Shown here piece by piece: positions 7,361 to 14,582 of a stretch of DNA of 24,283 nt. Positions within the stretch are counted from its first letter, which is position 1, and each line of letters starts with the position of its first letter. The stretch is from contig JAEDLR010000026.1 of the NCBI GenBank assembly GCA_016295145.1, positions 1-24,283 of the forward strand, in the 5' to 3' direction. The notes below the pieces were generated by a model that saw only the letters and a program-made list of their open reading frames with translations, was not told the origin of the DNA and did not search any database. The translations under genes were made by a program, and so were the position numbers. This DNA comes from Oscillospiraceae bacterium (GTDB lineage: Bacteria; Bacillota; Clostridia; Oscillospirales; Ruminococcaceae).

Positions 7361-7921
7361 TTATTTGGCAGCAAAAACCTTTTTACTCTCGTTGAAAATG
7401 TTTCCGCCATGATTATCAATCGTCACCAGAAGCGGAAAATCCGAAAACTCCAACCGCTTGACGGACTCGCACCCCAGCTCGGGATAAGCGATCACCTCGC
7501 AGGATGTGATGTGCGCAGCGGCCAGCGCACCGGCACCGCCAACGGCACAGAAATACACAGCGCGATTGCGAATGATTGCTTCACACACCGCCTGATTCCG
7601 CTCGCCCTTGCCGATCATCGCAATGAGACCTGCATCCAGCAGCAACGGAGAAAACGGATCCATTCTGCCGGAAGTGGTGGGGCCGCAGGCGCCGATGGGT
7701 CTGCCGGGAGGTGCAGCTGTGGGGCCGGCGAAATAAATCGCCGCATCCTGCAGGTCAAAGGGAAGCTTTTCGCCCTTCCCCATCGCGGCAACGATACGCT
7801 TATGGGCTGCGTCACGGGCGGTATATACGGTTCCGGAGAGCAACACGCGGTCGCCCACACGCAGCTTTTGCTGCGCACGCACGACCGCGGGAAGCTCTGC
7901 TGTATGCAGATGATACATCAT
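7361..7921 (-). CDS. Fumarase/tartrate dehydratase beta subunit (class I Fe-S hydro-lyase)
   Basis: This 186-residue protein matches the C-terminal (beta) part of class I fumarases and L-tartrate dehydratase, which hydrate or dehydrate dicarboxylic acids using a 4Fe-4S cluster held by the alpha subunit. Family hallmarks are LLSGTVYTARDAAHKR (27-42), GPTAAPPGRPIGACGPTTSGRMD and MIGKGERN. The normal partner, the alpha subunit, is not in the window, so it must lie elsewhere for this to be functional. ATG 7921 overlaps the stop of the DivIVA-like gene in ATGA. The ribosome binding site is weak, so translation probably depends on coupling to that gene. ATG 7918 and TTG 7930 are alternative starts. 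No clear terminator follows. Fumarase versus tartrate dehydratase cannot be decided from this subunit. Confidence 0.85.
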   Translation of the reverse strand: MMYHLHTAELPAVVRAQQKLRVGDRVLLSGTVYTARDAAHKRIVAAMGKGEKLPFDLQDAAIYFAGPTAAPPGRPIGACGPTTSGRMDPFSPLLLDAGLIAMIGKGERNQAVCEAIIRNRAVYFCAVGGAGALAAAHITSCEVIAYPELGCESVKRLEFSDFPLLVTIDNHGGNIFNESKKVFAAK

Positions 7922-9378
7922 AATGTCCAACCGTCATTCAGGTCAACGGAGGTCTGAGCGGACTCATCAGCGACCGTATGCTTCTTCTCTTCGGAACCCT
8001 TTCTGAAGCTATGAGAAGCGACTTCATCAAAGCTTGCAAAAGAGGGCAGTTCATCGCTGTCAGACACGGTATCCTTCGCTTTTGCAATCACAGCTTTTGC
8101 CTCGCCCATACGAGCATTGGTCTGATCCTGCAACTCCTTGAGGGCATGGGTCGCCTCACTGATCTTCTTTGCAACTGCATCAATCTCACTACGCAGCAGT
8201 GCGCGAACGGTTACTGCAGTATCAGTCGTCATCTTGCTGCGGCGATCCGCATCCTCAATCTTTGCACGAACGCTCTCCTCAGCATCCATAATGGTCTGGG
8301 CAGCTTTGCTATGCGCTTCGGAAAGGGTACGCTCAGCCTCAGCATTGGCAGAAGAAATGGTATTATCTGCCTGTGCATTGGCATTTGCGATGGTAGTATC
8401 AGCCTGCGAATTTGCAGCGGATACAACTTCCTCAGCCTGTGCGTTTGCAAATGTAACAGTCTGCTCTGCCTGCGATTTTGCCTCAGACAGAATGCTGTCA
8501 GCCTGCTCCTTTGCCTCACGGGTGATGCGCTCAGCCTCCGCCTTGGCATCAGCGGTAGCCTTATTGGTGAGCTCCTGTGCCTGCATGAACAATGCGCTCA
8601 TCGCGCTCATACCGTCATTGGATTTCAGGTCACTGATCTGCTTGTTCTGGCTTGCAATCTGTGCTTCCAGCTCAGCGATCTTCTTCTGTGCGTCAGCAAG
8701 GGCGTTGTCTTTCTCGGCGATGACAGCGTCCTTTTCGGCAACCTGGGCAGTCAAAGCGGTAATCTGTGCCAGATCCGATTCATTGGAAAGACCGGACTGT
8801 TCCTCCAGCATGGCATCCTTGGCGTTCAACTCGCCCTTCAGGGATTCGATCTCAGCGTTTGCATCAGCGAGCTGCGCAGTCAGTGCTGCAATCTTGGCGG
8901 CATCCTCACCGCTGCCAATCGCCTGTGCTGCTGCAGCACTCAGATCGCTGCGCAACGACTGGTTTTCCTCTGTCAGACGCTCTACATCCGCCTTCATCGC
9001 CTCAACCTGTGTCGTCAGGCTGTCGTTCTTTTCATTTGCAGCGGCAAGCTGCTGCTTGATCTCCTCCAGTTCAGCGGCTGAAGCACCTGCCTCGCCGTCG
9101 GCGCCGATCACGGGACGGTTCCTCAACTCATCCTGTGCTGCACGCAACTGGTTCTTGGTAGTACCCAGTTCACCGCGGAGTCGTGTCAGTTCAGCCTCAT
9201 ATTGCTTGACTGCATCATCGCTTATGCCGCCACCGGCGTTCAGCTTTTCTTTCAGGTCATTGCATTCTTCTTCCAGAGCGTAAATCCTTGAGTTTAATTC
9301 ATCAACATAAGCCAGAACATCTTCTTTGATAAATCCGTTGCCGATTTTAGTGGTACGCAATACTGTAGGCTGATCCAT
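7918..9378 (-). CDS. DivIVA-like coiled-coil protein with hendecad repeats
   Basis: This 486-residue cytoplasmic protein begins with a DivIVA-type membrane-binding head (TTKIGNGFIKEDVLAYVDELN, about residues 9-29) and continues as a long coiled coil: heptad-like at 30-90 and 100-250, with a Gly-rich break near 49-51. Residues 278-387 form ten consecutive 11-residue units, then a helix and a low-complexity acidic tail (440-486). DivIVA proteins bind negatively curved membrane at septa and poles and recruit partners. That role is inferred from the head. The start at ATG 9378 follows GGAG at 8 nt. An in-frame opening upstream extends into the leader and has no support. It has its own promoter just after the ftsZ terminator and shares an ATGA overlap with the fumarase beta gene. 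The length is well above typical DivIVA (about 160-230 residues). Confidence 0.82.
   Translation of the reverse strand: MDQPTVLRTTKIGNGFIKEDVLAYVDELNSRIYALEEECNDLKEKLNAGGGISDDAVKQYEAELTRLRGELGTTKNQLRAAQDELRNRPVIGADGEAGASAAELEEIKQQLAAANEKNDSLTTQVEAMKADVERLTEENQSLRSDLSAAAAQAIGSGEDAAKIAALTAQLADANAEIESLKGELNAKDAMLEEQSGLSNESDLAQITALTAQVAEKDAVIAEKDNALADAQKKIAELEAQIASQNKQISDLKSNDGMSAMSALFMQAQELTNKATADAKAEAERITREAKEQADSILSEAKSQAEQTVTFANAQAEEVVSAANSQADTTIANANAQADNTISSANAEAERTLSEAHSKAAQTIMDAEESVRAKIEDADRRSKMTTDTAVTVRALLRSEIDAVAKKISEATHALKELQDQTNARMGEAKAVIAKAKDTVSDSDELPSFASFDEVASHSFRKGSEEKKHTVADESAQTSVDLNDGWTL
8218..8547 (-). repeat. Ten 11-residue (33-bp) coding repeats in the DivIVA-like gene
   Basis: Residues 278-387 break into ten units of exactly 11 residues, each starting with Ala: AKAEAERITRE, AKEQADSILSE, AKSQAEQTVTF, ANAQAEEVVSA, ANSQADTTIAN, ANAQADNTISS, ANAEAERTLSE, AHSKAAQTIMD, AEESVRAKIED and ADRRSKMTTDT. 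The middle six are the most alike (A-x-x-x-A at positions 1 and 5). An 11-residue period is the hendecad pattern of right-handed or straight coiled coils. Confidence 0.9.
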
Positions 9379-9560
9379 AGTAACAACTCCATTTCTCCGC
9401 AAAAAAACTAAATTCGGTCCGTAAACCGCTTTTGCACTGTACCGAACCACATACACTGCACCCAAAACGAGCATCTGTCGCAGATATCGTTGCCGTTTGC
9501 GGGTACGGACAACGGGCAGAATAACGCTATATTCGACGACTTGCTCGCTGTAACTATCTA

Positions 9561-9589
9561 ATCATACCACAAAATGTTTTGAATTGCAA
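9561..9589 (-). promoter_or_regulatory. Promoter of the DivIVA-like gene
   Basis: Within the 349-bp gap between the DivIVA-like start and ftsZ, the minus strand has TTGCAA (9589-9584), 17 bp, then TATGAT (9566-9561), with TGTGG directly before the -10. The leader to ATG 9378 would be about 175 nt and contains no recognised motif. Upstream of the promoter are two TGGCAA-like motifs (9630-9645) and the ftsZ terminator. Confidence 0.7.
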
Positions 9590-9656
9590 TGTACATATCC
9601 CACAATATTTTTCGTGTTTTTCGTGCATTTTGCCAATACTTGCCCGAAAAGCAACG

Positions 9657-9691
9657 AAAAAGGCAGTTCTCTTGCGCAGAACTGCCTTTTT
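9657..9691 (-). terminator. Terminator of ftsZ
   Basis: A perfect 9-bp stem GGCAGTTCT/AGAACTGCC (9662-9670 with 9678-9686), flanked by A5 and T5, ends in TTTTTCG in the minus direction. It lies about 37 nt past the ftsZ stop and is symmetrical, so it could also act on the other strand. Confidence 0.9.
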
Positions 9692-9727
9692 ATTCACAAA
9701 AAGTTTACAACTGGCACAATGCCTCTA

Positions 9728-10864
9728 TTACTTCTTATCCAGGATCTTGAAGATATCCGCCAGATCGTCATCATCATCCAGTGTGGGGATAGTGGTGCCG
9801 CGACCGGAGGCTTTCTTGGGCTGTGCAGGCGTGAAGCCATCCACCAGAGGATTGGAGATGGAAATCACCTGTTCCTCCATTTTATGCTCCTTGGAATCGG
9901 CTTCTTCGTCATCATAGCCTGCAGCAATGACAGTGATAATCATCTCGTCGTTCATATCATCACGGAAGGTAGTGCCGGTAATCACCTCAACACCGGGTGC
10001 GGCGGTTTCGGTGATCATTCTGTTGGCGGCATCGACCTCCTGTGCCAAAACATCCTCGCTCATTGCAACATTGATGAGCAGGCGCTTCGCACCTGCGATA
10101 GAAGTTTCAAGCAGCGGGCTGGTGATAACGGCAGCAGCGGCTTCTTCTGCCTTGTTCTTGCCGGAGCCGTGACCGATCGCCATATGTGCATAACCTGCGT
10201 CCTTCATGATGGTGGAAACATCGGCAAAGTCCAGATTCATATAGCCGTCCTCCACGATGAGGTCGGAAATAGACTTTACGCCGGTCTTGAGGATATCATC
10301 GGACATGGAGAAACTCTCACGCATGGTGAGGGGCTTGTCCAGCCCAACCAGCAAGCGCTCGTTGGGGATGACAACCAGAGAATCCACATACTGCTTCAGT
10401 GCTTCAATGCCGCGCTCTGCCTGTGCCATTTTCTGCTCACGCTCAAAAGCGAAAGGCTTGGTGACAACCGCAACGGTCAGGATGCCCAGCTCCTGTGCGA
10501 GCTGTGCCACAACGGGAGCCGCACCGGTACCGGTACCGCCGCCCATACCCGCAGTAATGAAGATCATATCTGCGCCCTTGAGTGCGTTGGTAATTTCATC
10601 GCGGTTTTCCTCGGCGGACTGTCTGCCGACCTCCGGCTTATTGCCTGCGCCGCGGCCTCTGGTCAGCTTTGCGCCGATCTGGATGCGTGTAGGCGCCTTG
10701 GAATTGAGCAGTGCCTTTGCATCCGTGTTAATCGCAATATACTCGATGTTCTTCACATCAGCCTGTACCATACAGTCAAGTGCATTGCCGCCGCCGCCGC
10801 CGACGCCGACAACCTTGATATTCACTTGCGGGTCAAAAGAATCCTCATAGATAAAATCAGTCAT
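9728..10864 (-). CDS. ftsZ: Cell division protein FtsZ
   Basis: This 378-residue tubulin-like GTPase polymerises into the ring that positions the septum. Visible parts are the glycine-rich nucleotide loop (GVGGGGGNALD, 20-30), the tubulin signature GGGTGTG (108-114) and the T7 catalytic loop NLDFAD (210-215). A linker from about residue 325 leads to a C-terminal peptide, DDDDDLADIFKILDKK, that differs from the common D-IP-FLR form. ATG 10864 is preceded by GGGAGG at 8 nt. It has its own promoter and terminator and so can be expressed apart from the ftsQ-side genes. ftsA, which usually lies just upstream of ftsZ, is missing here, so another membrane tether such as SepF is likely. That last point is inference. 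Confidence 0.98.
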   Translation of the reverse strand: MTDFIYEDSFDPQVNIKVVGVGGGGGNALDCMVQADVKNIEYIAINTDAKALLNSKAPTRIQIGAKLTRGRGAGNKPEVGRQSAEENRDEITNALKGADMIFITAGMGGGTGTGAAPVVAQLAQELGILTVAVVTKPFAFEREQKMAQAERGIEALKQYVDSLVVIPNERLLVGLDKPLTMRESFSMSDDILKTGVKSISDLIVEDGYMNLDFADVSTIMKDAGYAHMAIGHGSGKNKAEEAAAAVITSPLLETSIAGAKRLLINVAMSEDVLAQEVDAANRMITETAAPGVEVITGTTFRDDMNDEMIITVIAAGYDDEEADSKEHKMEEQVISISNPLVDGFTPAQPKKASGRGTTIPTLDDDDDLADIFKILDKK

Positions 10865-10923
10865 CGATTGTTCCTCCCATTTTTCGCAAACGGCGACAAA
10901 CCGCCACGATTACATATATTCAT

Positions 10924-10952
10924 ATTTTACCACAGTTTTCTTGCGATTGCAA
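10924..10952 (-). promoter_or_regulatory. Promoter of ftsZ
   Basis: On the minus strand TTGCAA (10952-10947), 17 bp, then TAAAAT (10929-10924), with TGTGG immediately before the -10 (extended -10). The -35 lies within a small inverted repeat, CTTGC/GCAAG (10940-10953). The leader before the ATG is about 55 nt. Confidence 0.7.
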
Positions 10953-11005
10953 GACCCAAATTCATTTTTTTTGTATTTTTCGAGATTTACCAAAATCGCA
11001 TAGAA

Positions 11006-11854
11006 TTATTCTGCTATGCTTGTAGTATCTGTCGATGCATCGGAAACCGGCTCATCGGAGGGTGTTTCCACCTCAGCTGCGCCCTCGCTGACCACGGAAA
11101 TCTGGTTGTCACCGACCATACGCAGCCGGTAAAGGCGTCCTTCGGTCAACTCCTGCATGGTTGCATTGGCAAGCTTCAGCTTGTACACGGCATCGGTGTA
11201 ATTTCCCATCTCAAAGACGCTGCCGTTATCATAATGCACCATGATGTTGTAAGGCTCTGCGATATCAATGGCATAGATATTCTCCACACCCGATTCCACC
11301 GTCGCTGCGGTTATGATGCGCAGAATATCATCCTCACCGGGTTCGCGGGATGTAAAATACGCACCGGGATCATCGTTGGCAGGGTCAAAGCCGCGAATAA
11401 TCAGCAGATCCTGCATGGGCTCTGCCAGTGTTTCCAGATTCCGGTTGGATGCGCTGATCAGCAGGTAGCCATGAGAATACTCCACACTGGCAACCGGCTT
11501 GGCCTCTGTCACAGTGATCTCCACCGTAGAGGGAAACACGCGCTTGACTTTGACCGTTTCCGCGTAGGGCAGCGATGCACGGATACGCTCGGCAGAAACG
11601 GCAGTATCCAGCCGCACCAGATTATCGCCTGCGGAAATGCCGCTGACGGAGATGATATCCGATTCCGCATAGCGCGTGCCATTGCGTACATCAATGGTGG
11701 TGATGTTGAACAGCAGCGTCATGGAAAGTGAAACGCCGATGCCAAGCACAAGCAGCAGCACAAGCACAAAATACAACGCATGATAACGGGTTCTGCGGTG
11801 GTGCCGCTTACTGCTTTGCTGGCGTTTCACATTGGTTTTTACGATTTCCTGCAT
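11006..11854 (-). CDS. ftsQ: Cell division protein FtsQ/DivIB
   Basis: This 282-residue single-pass membrane protein links FtsL-type proteins and the septal synthase in the divisome. A basic cytoplasmic head (1-25, ending RHHRRTRYH) is followed by a membrane span (about 26-49). A POTRA domain follows (about 50-118: FNITTIDVRNG, then VKVKRVFPSTVEITVTEAKP), then the FtsQ beta domain, and an acidic Ser/Thr-rich tail that may be disordered. ATG 11854 is chosen for AAGGGA at about 9 nt and for a normal head length. ATG 11896, ATG 11902 and GTG 11941 lie in frame upstream without ribosome binding sites. The gene follows murA after a 231-bp gap with near-DnaA-box motifs. No clear terminator separates it from the ftsZ promoter. 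Confidence 0.9.
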   Translation of the reverse strand: MQEIVKTNVKRQQSSKRHHRRTRYHALYFVLVLLLVLGIGVSLSMTLLFNITTIDVRNGTRYAESDIISVSGISAGDNLVRLDTAVSAERIRASLPYAETVKVKRVFPSTVEITVTEAKPVASVEYSHGYLLISASNRNLETLAEPMQDLLIIRGFDPANDDPGAYFTSREPGEDDILRIITAATVESGVENIYAIDIAEPYNIMVHYDNGSVFEMGNYTDAVYKLKLANATMQELTEGRLYRLRMVGDNQISVVSEGAAEVETPSDEPVSDASTDTTSIAE

Positions 11855-11903
11855 TGCATTCTGTCCCTTTTGCGCCGTTGGGCGCACCTTTCTCATAATC
11901 ATT

Positions 11904-12046
11904 TGTGGAAAACTTTGTGAGAAGAACAGAGGTTTTCCCACAATCCTAACAGGTTTTCAACAGCAAACAGACGAATCTAAGCCACTTCGACAGGACTCGA
12001 AATGTTTTTTCAACAAAAGGAAGCGTTCTCCACAGACTTTTCCACA
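11904..12046. promoter_or_regulatory. Group of near-DnaA-box 9-mers between murA and ftsQ
   Basis: Three 9-mers differ by one base from TTATCCACA: TGTGGAAAA at 11904-11912 (reverse strand), TTCTCCACA at 12026-12034 and TTTTCCACA at 12038-12046. Weaker forms occur at 11933-11942 and 12052-12060. The last two good sites plus the reverse copy at 12052 form an inverted repeat TTCCACA/TGTGGAA. None is a perfect box, so DnaA binding is only a hypothesis. Confidence 0.3.
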
Positions 12047-12085
12047 GTTTTTGTGGAATAGCCTGTAAATCCCACGCATATACTG

Positions 12086-13348
12086 CTAAAACAGAACCCT
12101 CCGGACCTTGCCGCCCAGACTGTTGAAAACTCCTGCGAAATCAGCATAGCCTCTGTCAATATGCGAAAGACCATGCAGCACGGTTTCGCCCTCTGCGCCG
12201 ACCGCAGCAACCGCCAGTGCTGCACCGCCGCGCAGATCCTGTGCCGTAACCGAGGCACCGTGCAGCTTCGGTACACCGCGCACAATTGCGGTGCGCCCCA
12301 AAATGCGGATATTTGCACCCATGCGCAGCAACTCCCCGGCGTGCATATAGCGGCTCTCAAAAATGTTCTCTTCAAAGACGCTCATTCCCTGTGCCGTTGC
12401 CAGCAACGCCATGAGAATGGCTTGTGCATCAGTGGGAAAACCGGGGTGCGGCATAGTGCGGATATCTGCAATCGCTTTGACGGGACGGGCGGCATCCATG
12501 AAAATGCGGTCGGGACAGATGCCGAACCGACAGCCTGCGCTTTCCAGTGCAGAAAGACAGGCTTCCATATCCCTTGGATGGGCACCGCGCACACAGATAC
12601 TGCCACCCGATGCTGCCGCCGCGCATAGCCATGTCATTGCCACAATACGGTCAGGCATAACCGTGTACGCTGTGGGATGCAGTTGTTCAACGCCCTGCAC
12701 CACAACGGTGCTTTCCCCGGCGCCATATATCTTCGCACCGCATCTGTTTAAAAATGCAGCTAAATCTATAATTTCCGGTTCTCTTGCCGCATTTGTTAAA
12801 ACGGTTTCCCCTTTTGCCAGTGTGGCTGCCATGATGACATTTTCAGACACACCCACTGAAGGGAACGGCAAATGGATCCTTGCGCCGTGCAACCCATTGG
12901 CTTTACACCGGATGCGACTCCCTTCCTCCTCAATGGACACGCCCATGCGACGCATTGTCTCCAGATGGAGATCAATGGGGCGCGGCCCCAATTCGCAGCC
13001 GCCGGGCATTGTCAGATCGCAAGCACCCATACGCCCCAGAATCGGCCCCAAAAACATAATGGATGACCGCATCTGCCGCATATCGGCATCGGGTATCTCA
13101 TATTGTGATATTGTATCACCTGCAACAGTAACGGTATCGTCCTCTATATGACAACGGCAGCCCAATCGGTTCAATATCCGACTGGCGGCTGTCACATCGG
13201 TTAACCGCGGCACATTATGTAGCACGCACTCCCCTTTGCAAAGGATGGTTGCAGCCATCATGGGCAACGCACTGTTTTTTGCGCCTTGTACCGTCACCTC
13301 ACCGTGCAGCGGCTCACCGCCGATGACACGCAGTACCTGCTCCGCCAT
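12086..13348 (-). CDS. murA: UDP-N-acetylglucosamine 1-carboxyvinyltransferase (MurA)
   Basis: This 420-residue cytoplasmic enzyme makes the first committed step of peptidoglycan synthesis, adding enolpyruvate from PEP to UDP-GlcNAc. Key residues are in place: Lys24-Asn25 (QGAKNSALP), the catalytic loop PGGCELGPRPIDLHL with Cys118 (the residue fosfomycin attacks in this family), the Asp of PHPGFPTDAQ, and the Arg of DLRGGAALAVAA. ATG 13348 is chosen because GGAAGGTG lies 8 nt upstream; GTG 13357 is only about 1 nt from that site. Its presence inside the dcw cluster between murG and ftsQ is seen in several Clostridia. Many Firmicutes have a second copy elsewhere, which cannot be judged here. 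A small hairpin CGGCT/AGCCG lies in the 73-bp gap upstream. Confidence 0.97.
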   Translation of the reverse strand: MAEQVLRVIGGEPLHGEVTVQGAKNSALPMMAATILCKGECVLHNVPRLTDVTAASRILNRLGCRCHIEDDTVTVAGDTISQYEIPDADMRQMRSSIMFLGPILGRMGACDLTMPGGCELGPRPIDLHLETMRRMGVSIEEEGSRIRCKANGLHGARIHLPFPSVGVSENVIMAATLAKGETVLTNAAREPEIIDLAAFLNRCGAKIYGAGESTVVVQGVEQLHPTAYTVMPDRIVAMTWLCAAAASGGSICVRGAHPRDMEACLSALESAGCRFGICPDRIFMDAARPVKAIADIRTMPHPGFPTDAQAILMALLATAQGMSVFEENIFESRYMHAGELLRMGANIRILGRTAIVRGVPKLHGASVTAQDLRGGAALAVAAVGAEGETVLHGLSHIDRGYADFAGVFNSLGGKVRRVLF

Positions 13349-13421
13349 TTCGTTCACACCTTCCCATACCGGCTGAAAAGCCGTTTATGGTTTATGGTAT
13401 GCTGTGGGCGTCATTTTGTGA

Positions 13422-14549
13422 TTATTTTCTGTCACGCATCAGGGGTTCCAGCACCCGCAAAATGCGGGCATCGGTATCGCGAATGGCAAGCGCGCCTGCT
13501 CTTTGCCCCATGGCTTCCAGCTTTTCAGGCTGGTCGTATAGCGATTGTACATGCTGTTTCATGATATCGAGAGTCAGATCTTTCTGCTCCACCACAATCG
13601 CTGCACCTGCTTTCCCCAGCACATTGGCATTGTGGAACTGGTGATTCTCCGCAGCATTGGGGTAAGGCACCAGAATCGAGCCTCTGCCAACCATTTCCAA
13701 CTCGCTGAGGGTAGATGCCCCCGAACGGCTGATAACCAGATCCGCAGCGGCAAGGCAGATGTCCATATCGTGGATATACTCCGACACGCGCAGATTTCGA
13801 TCCGTCAACGGAATCCCCTTGGCAGCCATTGCCGCCGGCACATCCGCTTTCCCGTGTTTGCCGTATGCGTGAATATGATTGATCTTCATGCCTGCACCGC
13901 GATGCCATGCGATCAGTTCCGGCATCAGGTCATTCAGACATTTCGCACCCTGACTGCCGCCAAAACTGAGGATCGTCATACCCTCGCCAAAGCCGAGTTT
14001 GCGTCTTGCTTCGTCTTTTTTGCGTTTCAGCAAGGAACCACGTACCGGCAGCCCCGTCAGTACGGTGGGGATATTCTCCGGAAAATACTGACTTGCTTCT
14101 TCGAAGGTAAGCATAATTGCCTTGGCATGAGGTGCAAGCAGCTTGTTTGTCACACCTGGATAGGCATTCTGTTCGTGAATCACCGTAGGAATACCGAGCT
14201 GTTGTGCGGCGCGGATCACTGGCCCTGCCGCATAACCGCCTGTGCCAATGGCAAAGTCGGGAGCAAAATCCTTGACCAGCTTTTTCGCATGATGTCCTGC
14301 TGTGACCAGATACGATGCAGCTTTGATGTTCCGCGCAAGGCTATCCGGCGAAAAACTGCGCTGAAAGCCTGCCACCTTTACAAACGCAATATGGTATCCT
14401 GCCGCCGGAACAAGTGTTGCTTCCATGCCATCGGGTGTGCCGGCAAACAGGAACTCCGCATCGGGATACCTTGCACTGATCATTCCCGCGATGGCAAGTG
14501 CAGGATTAATATGTCCCCCCGTGCCACCGCAGGCTAATAACACTTTCAT
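13422..14549 (-). CDS. murG: Lipid II synthase MurG (UDP-GlcNAc:lipid I GlcNAc transferase)
   Basis: This 375-residue GT28 glycosyltransferase works at the inner face of the membrane, adding GlcNAc to lipid I to form lipid II. The N-terminal lipid-acceptor motif GGTGGHINPALAIA (8-21) and GTGGYAAGP are clear. The C-terminal half has SFGGSQGA and the nucleotide-sugar site (ISRSGASTLSE, then PYPNAAENHQFHNA). The ATG is preceded by GAGGT at 5 nt. It lies 33 nt after the ftsW stop. The length is normal for the family and no key motif is missing. Confidence 0.97.
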   Translation of the reverse strand: MKVLLACGGTGGHINPALAIAGMISARYPDAEFLFAGTPDGMEATLVPAAGYHIAFVKVAGFQRSFSPDSLARNIKAASYLVTAGHHAKKLVKDFAPDFAIGTGGYAAGPVIRAAQQLGIPTVIHEQNAYPGVTNKLLAPHAKAIMLTFEEASQYFPENIPTVLTGLPVRGSLLKRKKDEARRKLGFGEGMTILSFGGSQGAKCLNDLMPELIAWHRGAGMKINHIHAYGKHGKADVPAAMAAKGIPLTDRNLRVSEYIHDMDICLAAADLVISRSGASTLSELEMVGRGSILVPYPNAAENHQFHNANVLGKAGAAIVVEQKDLTLDIMKQHVQSLYDQPEKLEAMGQRAGALAIRDTDARILRVLEPLMRDRK

Positions 14550-14582
14550 ATATTACCTCACTGATTTTCTACGAATGACTGC

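Noticed and set aside
8138..9283. Long plus-strand open frames opposite the DivIVA-like gene
   Set aside because: Their Ser/Ala/Cys-rich repeat pattern mirrors the hendecad repeats of the real gene on the other strand.
9584..11731. Long plus-strand open frame over ftsZ and ftsQ
   Set aside because: It is antisense to two clearly conserved genes and to their intergenic promoter and terminator, with no family resemblance.
12038..12060. Terminator of murA
   Set aside because: The TTCCACA/TGTGGAA hairpin has the right place but is followed by AAGTC, not a T-run, in the minus direction.
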